Notes: generated from the sequence alone by a model not told the origin. DNA of 64,000 bases from Sinomonas sp. ASV486 (GCF_030908215.1 NZ_JAVFJK010000001.1:186001-250000), one strand, 5' to 3'; counted from the stretch's first letter, positions 44,242 through 53,759 are shown. Numbers and translations are program-made.

Positions 44242-45558
44242 GTGCTTTCTGCGATTGGCCGGGCATTCCGGACGCCCGACCTGCGGCGCAAGCTGCTGTT
44301 CACGCTCGCGATCATTTCCATTTTCCGGCTCGGGGCCTTCATCCCCTCGCCGGGAGTGAACTACCACAACGTCCAGGTGTGCATCTCCCCGGGCGTCCAG
44401 GGCGAGCAGACCGGCATCTACCAGATGCTGAACCTGTTCAGCGGCGGCGCGCTCCTCCAGGTGTCGATCTTCGCGCTCGGCATCATGCCGTACATCACGG
44501 CGTCGATCATCGTGCAGCTGCTCCGCGTGGTCATTCCGCGGTTCCAGGAGCTGTACGACGAGGGCCAGTCCGGCCAGACGAAGCTGACCCAGTACACGCG
44601 CTACCTCACGATCGCGCTGGGCCTGCTGAACGCGACGACGCTGGTCTCGCTCGTCCGTTCGGGCCAGCTGTTCCCGAACTGCCAGCTGCCGATCATCCCG
44701 GACACGAGCATCGTCGCCACGATCCTCGTGGTCATCACGCTCACGGCCGGAACCGGCCTCATCATGTGGATGGGCGAGCTCGTGACGGAGAAGGGCATCG
44801 GCAACGGCATGTCCCTGCTGATCTTCACGTCCATCGCCGCGCAGTTCCCGTCCTCGCTGGGCGCGATCTGGACCTCGAAGGGCCCGGGCACCTTCTTCAT
44901 TGTGCTCGTGATCGGCCTCGTCACCATGACGCTCGTCATCTTCGTCGAGCAGTCCCAGCGCCGCGTGCCGGTTCAGTACGCGAAGCGCATGATCGGCCGC
45001 CGCACCGTGGGCGGGACGAGCACGTACATCCCGATCAAGGTCAACATGGCCGGCGTGATCCCCGTGATCTTCGCTTCGTCCATGCTCTACCTGCCCGCGC
45101 TCCTCGCGCAGTTCAACACCCCGCATGACGGCTCCGCGCCCGCGGGCTGGGTCGAGTGGATCAACAACAACCTGACCCGCGGCGATCACCCGATGTACAT
45201 GGTCATCTACTTCCTGCTGATCATCTTCTTCACATACTTCTACGTCGCGATCACCTTCAACCCTGAAGAGGTCTCCGACAACATGAAGAAGTACGGGGGC
45301 TTCATCCCCGGCATCCGTGCCGGGAAGCCTACTGCGGACTACTTGCAGTACGTACTTTCGCGCATCACGATGCCGGGTGCCCTGTACCTGGGAATCGTGG
45401 CTCTTATCCCGCTCATCGCGCTCGTGCTCGTCAACGCGAACCAGAACTTCCCGTTCGGTGGCACGTCGATCCTGATTGTGGTGGGCGTTGGCCTGGAGAC
45501 GGTCAAGCAGATCGATGCGCAGCTCCAACAGCGGCACTACGAAGGACTATTGCGATGA
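44242..45558 (+). CDS. secY: Protein translocase channel subunit SecY
   Basis: A 438-residue ten-helix membrane channel. The GTG at 44242 gives MLSAIGRAFRTPDLRRKLLFT, the family start, with GGAGGAG about five bases upstream. RLGAFIPSPGV (helix 1-plug) and the cytoplasmic loop QRRVPVQYAKRMIGRR are conserved. The stop overlaps adk by four bases (ATGA). Confidence 0.98.
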   Translation: MLSAIGRAFRTPDLRRKLLFTLAIISIFRLGAFIPSPGVNYHNVQVCISPGVQGEQTGIYQMLNLFSGGALLQVSIFALGIMPYITASIIVQLLRVVIPRFQELYDEGQSGQTKLTQYTRYLTIALGLLNATTLVSLVRSGQLFPNCQLPIIPDTSIVATILVVITLTAGTGLIMWMGELVTEKGIGNGMSLLIFTSIAAQFPSSLGAIWTSKGPGTFFIVLVIGLVTMTLVIFVEQSQRRVPVQYAKRMIGRRTVGGTSTYIPIKVNMAGVIPVIFASSMLYLPALLAQFNTPHDGSAPAGWVEWINNNLTRGDHPMYMVIYFLLIIFFTYFYVAITFNPEEVSDNMKKYGGFIPGIRAGKPTADYLQYVLSRITMPGALYLGIVALIPLIALVLVNANQNFPFGGTSILIVVGVGLETVKQIDAQLQQRHYEGLLR

Positions 45559-46136
45559 CGAGAATGCTCCTTATTGGCCCTCCCGGCTCCGGCAAGGGCA
45601 CCCAGGCAGAACGTGTGTCCGAGCGCCTCGAGATCGTAGCGATCTCCACGGGAGACATCTTCCGCTACAACGTCAAGGAGCAGACTCCGCTTGGCATCGA
45701 GGCCAAGAAGTTCATGGACGCAGGCGACTTCGTCCCGGACTCCGTGACGAACAACATGGTGCGTGACCGCCTCCTCGAGGACGACGCCGCCAACGGCTTC
45801 CTCCTCGACGGCTACCCCCGCACGGTGGCCCAGGTCGAGTACCTCGACGGGATCCTCGCGGAGAAGGGCCAGCAGCTCGACGTCGTGCTCCAGCTCACCG
45901 CGGACGACGACGAGCTGGTTGCCCGCCTCCTGAACCGCGCCAAGGAGACTGGCCGCAGCGACGATACCGAGGCCGTGATCCGTCACCGCCTCCACCTGTA
46001 CCACACGCAGACTGAGGCCGTGGTGTCGCAGTACGCGGACCGCGGCACGCTGACCCGCGTGGACGGCATCGGCGCCGTCGACGAGGTCACCGAGCGCGTG
46101 CTGGCGGCCATCGAGTCCGTCAAGTCGGCCTCGTAG
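45555..46136 (+). CDS. adk: Adenylate kinase, short form
   Basis: A 193-residue enzyme converting ATP plus AMP to two ADP. P-loop GPPGSGKGTQ at residues 7-16; DGYPRTVAQ carries the AMP-binding Arg. The LID is the short type without zinc cysteines, as in actinobacteria. Coupled to secY. Confidence 0.97.
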   Translation: MTRMLLIGPPGSGKGTQAERVSERLEIVAISTGDIFRYNVKEQTPLGIEAKKFMDAGDFVPDSVTNNMVRDRLLEDDAANGFLLDGYPRTVAQVEYLDGILAEKGQQLDVVLQLTADDDELVARLLNRAKETGRSDDTEAVIRHRLHLYHTQTEAVVSQYADRGTLTRVDGIGAVDEVTERVLAAIESVKSAS

Positions 46137-46228
46137 AGGCTTTTTGAGCACGACGACGCGTGGCGCCGTCCGGCGGGCAACCTCCGGGCGGCGCTTCGTC
46201 AGTCCTGAGGGTGAGTGACGAGGAGAGG

Positions 46229-47062
46229 ATGGCTGTGGGCAGCCAGCGGAAGATCGAGTACAAGAACAACGGGCAGCTGCGGATCATGGCGGAGGCGGGC
46301 GTCCTGCTGAGCCGGGCGCTGGACGCGGCCGTGGCCGCCGTGAAGCCGGGAGCCACGACCGACGAGATCGACGCGGCGTTCGCCGAAGTGGTTGACGCCG
46401 CCGGCGCCCAGTACAACTTCCTCGGTTACTACGGCTACCCGAAGCACATCTGCGTGTCCGTCAACGACGAGGTGGTCCACGGCATCCCCGGCCCGCGGAA
46501 GCTCGTCGACGGCGACATCCTCTCGATTGACGGCGGGTGCATCGTGCGCGGCTGGAATGCCGACTCGGCCCGGACAGTGATCGTGGGGGAGGGCGATCCG
46601 GAGGACGTGCGCCTGTCCGAGATGACGCGCCAGGCCATGTGGCGGGGCATCGCGGCGTTTGCCACCGGGTCCCACGTGGGCGACGTCGGTGACGCGATCG
46701 ACGACTTCGTGTCCGCCCAGGACGGCGCTCCGCTCGGCATCCTCGAGGACTATGTGGGGCACGGCATCGGCTCCGAGATGCACATGGCGCCCGACGTGCT
46801 GAACTACCGCACCGGCCACCGCGGCGCCAAGATCAAGCCGGGCATGGCCCTCGCGATCGAACCGATGCTTGTGCGCGGATCCATCGAGACCAAGACCCTC
46901 GACGACGAGTGGACCGTCGTGACGACGGACGGCGCGCGCGCCTCCCAGTGGGAGCATTCCGTGGCGCGGCACACGGGCGGCATCTGGGTGCTCACGGCGG
47001 AGGACGGCGGCGCCTCCGAACTGGAGCCCCTCGGGGTCGCCCCGGTCCCGATCCCGTCCTGA
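46229..47062 (+). CDS. map: Methionine aminopeptidase type I
   Basis: A 277-residue enzyme that removes the initiator Met. The metal ligands are in SIDGGCIVRGWNADSA (two Asp), GHGIGSEMH (His), EPML (Glu) and WEHSV (Glu), with the substrate His in HGIPGPRK. The exact start is uncertain: AGGAGAGG at 46221-46228 fits an ATG at 46229 (tight) or a GTG at 46235 (better spaced); upstream GTG codons are also open. In most relatives infA follows; here 9.7 kb intervene. Confidence 0.94.
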   Translation: MAVGSQRKIEYKNNGQLRIMAEAGVLLSRALDAAVAAVKPGATTDEIDAAFAEVVDAAGAQYNFLGYYGYPKHICVSVNDEVVHGIPGPRKLVDGDILSIDGGCIVRGWNADSARTVIVGEGDPEDVRLSEMTRQAMWRGIAAFATGSHVGDVGDAIDDFVSAQDGAPLGILEDYVGHGIGSEMHMAPDVLNYRTGHRGAKIKPGMALAIEPMLVRGSIETKTLDDEWTVVTTDGARASQWEHSVARHTGGIWVLTAEDGGASELEPLGVAPVPIPS

Positions 47063-47099
47063 CGGAATACCTCTCGGCAGCGCCGGGTTGGCCACAGGC

Positions 47100-48023
47100 A
47101 TGAAGGCATTGACTTATAGCACCTACGGCTCCGCGGACGTCCTCGAGCTCACTGACCTCCCCACGCCGCATCCGGGCTCCGATTCCGTGCTCGTGAAGGT
47201 GAAGGCCGCGAGCATCAACCCTGTGGACTACAAGGCCCGCGAAGGCTACCTCCGCAGTGTGCTCGATACCGTGTTCCCCGCGGTGCCGGGCTGGGACGTC
47301 GCCGGCGTCGTGGTCAGGCCGGGCCTGGACACTCCCGAGTTCGCCGCGGGCGACGAGGTCCTCGCCTATGCCCGCAAGGACGTGATCTCCGGCGGGACGC
47401 TTGCCGAGTACGTGGAGGTTCCCGTGCGGACGGCGGCTCGGAAGCCTGAGGGCCTGAGCTTCGAGCCCGCCGCCGCGCTGCCGCTCACCGGCCTCACGGC
47501 GCTCCAGACCGTGCGGCGGGCGGGCGTCTCGGCCGGGCAGACCGTGCTCATCCATGCCGCCGCGGGCGGCGTGGGCTCCTTCGCAGTCCAGCTCGCGGTC
47601 CTCGCGGGCGCGCGTGTGATCGGCACGGCGTCGGAGCCCAACCACGGCTACCTCCGCTCGCTCGGGGCGGAGCCTGTCGCCTACGGAGACGGCCTCGTGG
47701 ACGCCGCGAGGGCCCTGGCCCCCGAGGGCTTCGACGTGATCCTCGACTTCGTGGGCGGCGACGCGATGGACACGGTCCCGCAATTGCTCCGCGAGGGCGG
47801 CATGGTTGCCTCGATCACCGACCCTCGCGCCCGCGACACCTACGGCGGCCAGTACGTGTGGGTCCGCCCCCACTCGGAGCAGCTCGCCGAGCTGGCACAG
47901 CTCGCGGCCGAGGGAACGCTCAAGGTCGAGATTGCCGATGTCTTCGAGCTCGACCATGCCGCCGAGGCCTACCGCAGGCTCGAGACCGGCCACGTGCGCG
48001 GCAAGCTCGTCGTCCGGGTCTGA
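47100..48023 (+). CDS. NADP-dependent quinone-oxidoreductase-like MDR protein
   Basis: A 307-residue zinc-free medium-chain dehydrogenase/reductase. ASINPVDYKAREG in the GroES-like domain and AAAGGVGSFAVQLA (nucleotide-binding GxxGxxG) identify the quinone oxidoreductase branch, which reduces quinones or enones with NADPH. The substrate is unknown. It starts 37 bases after map and may be cotranscribed with it. No catalytic zinc cysteines are present. Confidence 0.88.
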   Translation: MKALTYSTYGSADVLELTDLPTPHPGSDSVLVKVKAASINPVDYKAREGYLRSVLDTVFPAVPGWDVAGVVVRPGLDTPEFAAGDEVLAYARKDVISGGTLAEYVEVPVRTAARKPEGLSFEPAAALPLTGLTALQTVRRAGVSAGQTVLIHAAAGGVGSFAVQLAVLAGARVIGTASEPNHGYLRSLGAEPVAYGDGLVDAARALAPEGFDVILDFVGGDAMDTVPQLLREGGMVASITDPRARDTYGGQYVWVRPHSEQLAELAQLAAEGTLKVEIADVFELDHAAEAYRRLETGHVRGKLVVRV

Positions 48024-48050
48024 TCCGTCCTCCGACGCCCGTGAAGCGCG

Positions 48051-48084
48051 ACGACGCCGCTCACCCCGGGAGGTGAGCGGCGCC
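48051..48084. terminator. Bidirectional terminator between convergent genes
   Basis: CCGCTCACC (48057-48065) / GGTGAGCGG (48072-48080), extendable by ACGACG / CGCCGT with one mismatch, loop CCGGGA-like. It serves the oxidoreductase and the transporter operon on the other strand. Confidence 0.6.
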
Positions 48085-48111
48085 GTTGTGTGCGGTTGCC
48101 GCAGGCGGAGG

Positions 48112-49458
48112 CTAGGCCTTCAGCTTCGGCTTGACGTCCTTCTCGTAGATGCCGGTCAGCGTCTTCTTGAGGTCCGCGAGCGTGGCCTTGACGTCGCCCT
48201 GCTGAGTGACGATCTTGGCGACGGCCTTGCCCATCTCCTGGTCCGCACCCGGGAGGAAGACGCGGGCGTTGTCCTGGACCTTGGTCACGGCGAGCTGGTC
48301 GATCGCGGTCTGGATCTGCGGTGTCTTGGCCAGCACTGCGGTCATGTCCGCGGACTTGCGCACCGGCATGTAGCCGGTTGCCGAGGAGAAGAGCGCGGCG
48401 TTCTCGGGCTCGCCCACGAACTTGATGAACATGGCCGCGGCGAGCTGCTGCTCCTTGGTCACGCCCGCGGAGATCGCGAGCCCGGCGCCGCCGGTCGGGA
48501 CCACGGGCTTGGAGGCCTTGGGGCCGCCCGGGAGGAAGCCGACGCCCACGTTGAACTTCGAATCCTTGAGGATGCCCACGAGTCCGCCGGTCGAGTTGAT
48601 CGTGGTAGAGGCGATGCCTGCCGCGAAGTCGGCGCCCTGATCCTTCGAGGACACGCCGGCCCACTTGTCCTTGTAGACCGAGTCCTGGATCCACTGCATC
48701 GCGGCGACGGCGTCGTCCGAGTCACACGTGATGTCCCAGCCCTTGGACCAGCCCGAGCCCCAGCCCCACAGGTTGTTCTGCATGGTCCAGCCGGCGTAGC
48801 CCGCCAGCGGGCCGTACTGGAACGCGTTCTGCGCAGCGCCCAATGCCTTGAGCTTGGGGGCCCATTCAGCGAACTCGGTCCACGTGGTCGGCGCACGGTC
48901 AGGCAGACCAGCGGCCTTGAAGTGGTCCTTGTTGTAGTAGAACAGCGGCGTGGACCGGGCATACGGCATGGCCCACTGCTTGCTGTTGTACTGGTAGTCC
49001 TGCACGAGCGAGTCGCGGTAGTCGCCCACGTTGACGCCCAGCTGCTTGTTGAGCGAGTCCAGCGAGATGATGCTGTCGTTGATGAAGAAGCGGAACCACC
49101 ACACGTCCGAGAGCACCGAGACGGCCGGCAGGCCCGTGTTCGCGGCCAGGGCGGCCTGGAGCTTCTGTGCGGTCTCCTCGTAGTTGGCGCCCGCCGTGAC
49201 GAGGTTGACCTTGATGCTCGGGTTGGCGGTCTGGAACTTCTCGATGAGCTGCTTCTCGACATCCTCGGACTTGCCGGGGTGGCTCGACCAGAAGTCGAAC
49301 GTCGCGGCGGGCTTGACGCCCGAAAAGTCGATGTCCGCTGCGGCGGTGGTTGCCGCGGTGCCCGAGGTGTCCGGGCCACCGCACGCGGCGAGGGCCGCAG
49401 CGGCTGTGCCGGCTCCGGCCAGGCCCAGGAAATGGCGGCGGTCGAGTCGGAATGACAT
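48112..49458 (-). CDS. ABC transporter substrate-binding lipoprotein, sugar/glycerol-phosphate type
   Basis: A 448-residue extracellular binding protein (family 1 solute-binding). The N-terminus has a twin-arginine signal (RRHFLGLAGAG) and a lipobox ending LAAC, so it is probably exported folded by Tat and lipid-anchored at Cys26. The region STPLFYYNKDHFKAAGLPDRAPTTWTEF is typical of UgpB/MalE-like proteins. The ligand may be glycerol-3-phosphate or a sugar; the UgpB idea is only an inference from length and partner layout. It is last in the operon and preceded by a hairpin, and may have separate expression. Confidence 0.85.
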   Translation of the reverse strand: MSFRLDRRHFLGLAGAGTAAAALAACGGPDTSGTAATTAAADIDFSGVKPAATFDFWSSHPGKSEDVEKQLIEKFQTANPSIKVNLVTAGANYEETAQKLQAALAANTGLPAVSVLSDVWWFRFFINDSIISLDSLNKQLGVNVGDYRDSLVQDYQYNSKQWAMPYARSTPLFYYNKDHFKAAGLPDRAPTTWTEFAEWAPKLKALGAAQNAFQYGPLAGYAGWTMQNNLWGWGSGWSKGWDITCDSDDAVAAMQWIQDSVYKDKWAGVSSKDQGADFAAGIASTTINSTGGLVGILKDSKFNVGVGFLPGGPKASKPVVPTGGAGLAISAGVTKEQQLAAAMFIKFVGEPENAALFSSATGYMPVRKSADMTAVLAKTPQIQTAIDQLAVTKVQDNARVFLPGADQEMGKAVAKIVTQQGDVKATLADLKKTLTGIYEKDVKPKLKA

Positions 49459-49500
49459 GGTGTGCCTTTCGTTATGGGTGCTTTGGGGAACGGGTCTGGG

Positions 49501-49559
49501 GGCGCACGACGGCGGGTGGCCAGCGTCGCGCTCGAGGCGAGCGGGCGGCGTCGTGCGCC
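49501..49559 (-). other. Intercistronic hairpin between permease and binding-protein genes
   Basis: GGCGCACGACG (49501-49511) / CGTCGTGCGCC (49549-49559), with an inner CGCTCG/CGAGCG stem (49529-49543). It contains CGCACGACGGCG (49503-49514). No T-tract: it may attenuate, or mark a processing site so that the binding protein is made at a different level. Confidence 0.6.
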
Positions 49560-49576
49560 GACTCCGCCCGCAGCGC

Positions 49577-50476
49577 CTAGCCGGTGACGGAGCCCTGGGT
49601 GAGGCCAGCGACGATGTAGCGCTGGAGCATCGCGAAGACGATGAGCACCGGAAGGATCACGAGGACAGCGCCCGCCATGAGGATGCCCCAGGTGCCGCCA
49701 CCGCCTTCGGAGTTCTGCAGCAGGGTCAGGCCTACGGGCAGCGTCATGACCTCGGGCTTGTCCGTGATGATGAGGGGCCAGATGTAGTCGTTCCACTCGG
49801 ACACGATCGTCACGAGCGCCACGGTGGCGATCGAGGGGACCGAGATCGGCACCACGACCTGCCACAGGCGCTTCCAGTGACCGGCGCCGTCGATCTCCGC
49901 CGCCTCGAGGATCGAGCCGGGCAGCGTCATGAAGTGCTGTCGAAGGAGGAACGTACCGAATGCCGTGCCGAGGCCCGGGAGGATGATGCCCCAGAGGGTG
50001 TTCTTCCCGCCGATGCCCGCGATGAGCACGTAGTTCGGCAGGATCGAGACCTGCGAGGGAACCATGAGCGCCACGAGGATGAGCACGAAGATCACGTTCT
50101 TGAACGGGAAGCGCACAAACACTAGGGCGTACGCGGTCATGATCGCGAGGGTGACCTTGACGGTGGCTCCGACGGCGGTGACGATCGCCGAGTTGAGGAA
50201 GAACCGCCCGAACGGCACGGTGGTCATGGCCGTGGCGTAGTTGTCCAGGGTGACCGAGTCGGGGAGGATCTTGAGGTCCGTCGTGAGGATTTCGTGTGGC
50301 GTCTTGAACGAGCTCAGCACCATCCACAGCAGGGGCAGGGCAATGATGAGCGTCGCGATGATGAGCGGCAGGTAGCCGCCGGCGATGGTGCGGACGAGGT
50401 TCTGCGACGAGAACGGACGCGGTCGGACGGGTTCACCGGCGTGGGCGGAGACTTCGACGGGTGCGGGGGCGCTCAT
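49577..50476 (-). CDS. ABC transporter permease, MalG/UgpE type
   Basis: A 299-residue inner membrane protein with six helices. The EAA loop AAEIDGAGHWKRLWQVVVPIS is present; it contacts the ATPase. The start overlaps the stop of the other permease gene by four bases (ATGA). The first 30 residues are Pro/Ala-rich and cytoplasmic. Confidence 0.93.
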   Translation of the reverse strand: MSAPAPVEVSAHAGEPVRPRPFSSQNLVRTIAGGYLPLIIATLIIALPLLWMVLSSFKTPHEILTTDLKILPDSVTLDNYATAMTTVPFGRFFLNSAIVTAVGATVKVTLAIMTAYALVFVRFPFKNVIFVLILVALMVPSQVSILPNYVLIAGIGGKNTLWGIILPGLGTAFGTFLLRQHFMTLPGSILEAAEIDGAGHWKRLWQVVVPISVPSIATVALVTIVSEWNDYIWPLIITDKPEVMTLPVGLTLLQNSEGGGGTWGILMAGAVLVILPVLIVFAMLQRYIVAGLTQGSVTG

Positions 50477-51426
50477 GCGTAGTGCACCTTCTTCTCGACG
50501 AAACGGATCTGCACCACGGTGATGACGAGCAGGATCACGAAGAGGACCACGGAGATCGAGGCCGAGTAGCCGGCGCGGTTGTACGCGCCGAAGGCCTGGA
50601 GGTAGGCCTCGTAGATCAGGGTGCTCGTGCCGTTGCCGAGCGGGGTCATGATCCTGATCAGGTCGAAGGCCTGGAGGCTCGAGATGATCGTGGTGATGAG
50701 CAGGAAGAACGTGGTGGGGGAGAGCAGCGGGAGGCTGATGCTCAGGAAGCGGCGCACAGGCCCGGCGCCGTCGAGCGACGCGGCTTCCATGACGTCGTTC
50801 GGGAGGGACTGCAGCCCCGCGAGGTACACCACCGCGCAGTAGCCCAGGTTCTTCCAGACATACACGATGATGACCATCGTCAGCGCGAGCTGCGGGTTGT
50901 TGAACCACTCCGGGCTCTTCGCGCCGAAGCTCCGCAGGACCCACGAGAGGGCGCCGTAGCCGGGGTCGAAGATGAACATCCAGACGAGGCCCACGCCCAC
51001 GCCCGAGAGGACGTAGGGGGCGAACACCGCTGACCGAGCGAATGTGGTGCCGCGGACCTTCGCGTTCAGGGCGAGGGCCACGAGGATCCCCAAGACCATG
51101 GAGAGCCCCACGGTGAGTACCGTGAAGAGGCCCGTGGTGCCGAGGACTCGGGGGGCGTCGTCGCTCGTGAAGAACGTGACGTAGTTGTCGAGCCCGATGT
51201 TCCGGGCGGTCTTCGAGCCGAGCGTCCAGTCGAGGAACGAGTACTGGAGGTTCGTGAAGAGCGGTCGGTACGTGAACACCCCGATCAGCACCAGGTTCGG
51301 GAGGGCGAACGCGAGGAAGACCCAGAAATCGCGCCGCGTGCGGCCTGCGAATCGTGGGCGCCGGTGCTCTGGCTTCGGCTGAGCTGATGGGGACTGCGAA
51401 CTGCGTTCCAGTGTTAGATCGCTCAT
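50473..51426 (-). CDS. ABC transporter permease, MalF/UgpA type
   Basis: A 317-residue inner membrane permease with six helices after a basic cytoplasmic N-terminus; EAA loop EAASLDGAGPVRRFLSISLP. First gene of the permease-permease-binding protein operon. No ATPase gene is nearby, so a shared MsmX/UgpC-type ATPase elsewhere is expected. Confidence 0.93.
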   Translation of the reverse strand: MSDLTLERSSQSPSAQPKPEHRRPRFAGRTRRDFWVFLAFALPNLVLIGVFTYRPLFTNLQYSFLDWTLGSKTARNIGLDNYVTFFTSDDAPRVLGTTGLFTVLTVGLSMVLGILVALALNAKVRGTTFARSAVFAPYVLSGVGVGLVWMFIFDPGYGALSWVLRSFGAKSPEWFNNPQLALTMVIIVYVWKNLGYCAVVYLAGLQSLPNDVMEAASLDGAGPVRRFLSISLPLLSPTTFFLLITTIISSLQAFDLIRIMTPLGNGTSTLIYEAYLQAFGAYNRAGYSASISVVLFVILLVITVVQIRFVEKKVHYA

Positions 51427-51641
51427 GGACGAACCCGGCGGATGGCATAGGACATTGAGAAGACCTTCCTTCGGTCTTGGGCATACTCCAAAACCCCCCG
51501 GGATAGTGGATCATGGCGCGATGTTACGGGTCACCGAAATCTGGTGAACGTGGGATGAATTTCCCCTCGTGTATCCGAGAGTTAACCCTGTGTTGGTATC
51601 GGGAGTGGCCAACATCACGGGCCCCCGCGTTGAATGGGCCC

Positions 51642-52676
51642 ATGGGATCCCTTCTCGATGTGCCCGGGCTCCGGGTTGGACACGCACAGCGCACGGACGG
51701 TGGGTGGCTCACGGGAGTGACCGCCGTCGTGCTTCCTCCCGGCAGCGCCGGAGGGGTGGACGTGCGAGGGGGTGGGCCTGGAACGATCGAGACTGACGCC
51801 CTCGACCCCTCGACCCTCGTGCAGACCGTGGACGGGATCGCGTTGACCGGCGGGAGCGCGTACGGGCTCGCCTCCGCCAGCGGTGTCCAGCTGTGGCTCG
51901 AGGAGCAGGGTCAGGGGCATCCTGTGATGGGCGGCGTGGTGCCGATCGTGCCCGGGGCTGTGATCTTCGACCTCGGCCGCGGGGGCGACTTCCGCGCGCG
52001 ACCCGATGCCGCGATGGGGTACTCGGCCGCTGCCGCTGCCGTGGGTCTCGAGGACGCGTCCGACGGCGGCCTCCGCGGCTGCGTCGGGGCCGGCACCGGT
52101 GCGGTGCTCGGCAGGGGGCAGTACAAGGGCGGCGTCGGGATGGCTTCCGTGCGACTTCCCGGCGGGGCCGTGCCGGGGCCGCCCGGGGCGCCCGAGGTCT
52201 CGCTGCCTGAGGGGATCGTCGTGGGAGCGATCGCCGTGGTGAACGCTGCGGGGTTCCCGGTCTTCGCCGAGGCTGGCGCGCATATGGGGGAGGGCTGGTC
52301 CGGCGCGCCCGTGGTCAACGGCACCGTGCACGACGCCGCCCGCTCGCCCGAGTCGCTGAACACGACGCTCGCGGTGGTCGCCACCAACGCGGCACTGACA
52401 CCGGCGGAGAGCAGGCGGCTCGCGACCGCCGCGCACTCGGGCCTGGCCCGGGCCCTGGACCCCAGCCATACGCAGGTCGACGGCGACACGATCTTCGGTG
52501 TCTCGACGAGGGCCATCGAGTTCGACCGCTCGACGGACGCGGGCCGCGTCGTGGGGCTCATGATGGTCCAGATCGCCGCCGCCCAAGCTGTGCGCGAGGC
52601 GATCCTCGACGGAGTCCGTTCGGCCACCGCTGTCACAACGCCCGCTGGTTCCTGGGAGCCCTACCCGGCGGCGTGA
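51642..52676 (+). CDS. P1/DmpA-family N-terminal nucleophile aminopeptidase
   Basis: A 344-residue protein of the L-aminopeptidase/D-esterase (DmpA/BapA) family. Members self-cleave in front of a Ser or Thr; SLNTTLAVVATNAAL near residue 245 is the candidate site. GVTAVVLPPGSAGGVDVRGGGPGT near the start and GGSAYGLASASGVQ are typical. The ATG at 51642 gives MGSLLDVPGLRVGH; upstream in-frame starts (51555 and others) add sequence unlike the family. No ribosome binding site is seen. TTGAAT lies six bases before the ATG, so a leaderless start is possible but weak. Confidence 0.85.
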   Translation: MGSLLDVPGLRVGHAQRTDGGWLTGVTAVVLPPGSAGGVDVRGGGPGTIETDALDPSTLVQTVDGIALTGGSAYGLASASGVQLWLEEQGQGHPVMGGVVPIVPGAVIFDLGRGGDFRARPDAAMGYSAAAAAVGLEDASDGGLRGCVGAGTGAVLGRGQYKGGVGMASVRLPGGAVPGPPGAPEVSLPEGIVVGAIAVVNAAGFPVFAEAGAHMGEGWSGAPVVNGTVHDAARSPESLNTTLAVVATNAALTPAESRRLATAAHSGLARALDPSHTQVDGDTIFGVSTRAIEFDRSTDAGRVVGLMMVQIAAAQAVREAILDGVRSATAVTTPAGSWEPYPAA

Positions 52677-52790
52677 GCGGCGTGCGGGCTGACTGGTGGG
52701 TTGGCGGCGGGGGCCTGTCGGCTCGTGGCTGGCGCGCGGATAGAGGTTTGCGCGTGCTGTGGTCGGCCTCGGAGGCGGCCACGCGAGCGT

Positions 52791-52908
52791 GTACCGTGGT
52801 CCCCAGCTCTTGGGGCCACCCGCGTTGCAGCGTGTCCGCGAGCCCCTTGATCATGCGGGTTGAAGGCAGAAGCTGGGGACGAAGGCACCGAAAGGTGGGG
52901 AGGAACGC
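52791..52908. repeat. 118-base hairpin element, copy A
   Basis: It begins GTACCGTGGTCCCCAGCTCT and ends GAAAGGTGGGGAGGAACGC. Same length and order of conserved blocks as copy B at 54086-54203. The two ends can pair (GTCCCCAGCT with AGCTGGGGAC, 10 bases). It ends five bases before the stop of the second AbiEi/DUF559-like gene and may be its terminator. The rest of 52677-52913 has no supported gene. Confidence 0.7.
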
Positions 52909-52913
52909 ACGCC

Positions 52914-53759
52914 TCACAGGACTGGCAGCCTGCCCATGGAAAGCCGAGCCGCCACGACGGCCTTGACCCGCTCAACCATCTGATCCGGATGATGCACCAC
53001 ATCGCCGTAGCCGACCCGAACTACCGCCAGACGCAGCGTCTGCGCGTGGGCATCACGCGCGTAGTCCTTGTACCGGCTCGCGGGCTTCTGGTGCTCCTTG
53101 CCGTCGGTCTCGAGGATCACGCATTCCTCGACGAGGTGATCCACCCAACCGACGCCTCCAATCTCTACCTGCGACCGTACGCGCAGGCCTGCCCGGCGCA
53201 GATGGGTCCGGGCAAGAGTCTCCACGAGCGAGTCGGCCCCCGGCTCGATCAGATCGAGCACCGCGCGTACACGGCCGTTGCGGCGCCCTGGCAACTGCGC
53301 GAGCAGGTAGTCCTTCGACAATCCCTTCTGGACAGCGGACTCGGCAATCACGAGGGCCTCAAGCTCGGGCAGGCAGGAGAGGGCATGCAGCACCACGTCG
53401 GCGAGGGATGCGAACCGGCTCCCCGGGTCGGCAGCGGCCCACGACTGCCGGTGCACTACGGCTCGGTCCGACACCAGGCGCCCGTCGGACCGGAGCAGAT
53501 GCACCTTCTCGGGCTCGTGCAGCACCCAGAGTCCGTGGTTTTCGGCTGCGGACACGCAGGTCAGGAGGGAGTTGGTCGTCAGGCACCGCACGAGCAGGGG
53601 GTCGGCGTCGGGAAGTGCGACGACGCCCCGCGCCGGCTGCTCGATCGAGCCCTTCGCCAGCGCTGCCTGCAGTTGACGGCGGCTCACGCCCAGGGACAGG
53701 AGTTCCCCCGTGCGGGCGGCGCCATTCCTCAGAGCGACGAGCTCCTTGACGTTGGGCAT
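52914..53759 (-). CDS. AbiEi-type HTH plus DUF559/PD-(D/E)XK-like protein, second copy
   Basis: A 281-residue protein. The N-terminus (NGAARTGELLSLGVSRRQLQ ... AARGVVALPD-like, then LTCVSAAENHGLWVLHEPEK) is an AbiEi-antitoxin-type helix-turn-helix region. The C-terminus has the DUF559 plan: SLVETLARTHLRRAG (Glu), VGWVDHLVEE (Asp), VILETDGKEHQ (Glu-x-Asp-Gly-Lys) and LRLAVVRVGYGDV. Same architecture as the first copy but clearly divergent. The ATG at 53759 is preferred over an upstream TTG, which overlaps a ribosome-site-like GGAG. No toxin partner is adjacent. Flanked by two 118-base hairpin elements. Function unknown. Confidence 0.75.
   Translation of the reverse strand: MPNVKELVALRNGAARTGELLSLGVSRRQLQAALAKGSIEQPARGVVALPDADPLLVRCLTTNSLLTCVSAAENHGLWVLHEPEKVHLLRSDGRLVSDRAVVHRQSWAAADPGSRFASLADVVLHALSCLPELEALVIAESAVQKGLSKDYLLAQLPGRRNGRVRAVLDLIEPGADSLVETLARTHLRRAGLRVRSQVEIGGVGWVDHLVEECVILETDGKEHQKPASRYKDYARDAHAQTLRLAVVRVGYGDVVHHPDQMVERVKAVVAARLSMGRLPVL

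Noticed and set aside
47806-49455. A 549-codon plus-strand frame over the binding-protein gene
   Set aside because: Antisense to a lipoprotein gene with a clear signal peptide and lipobox.
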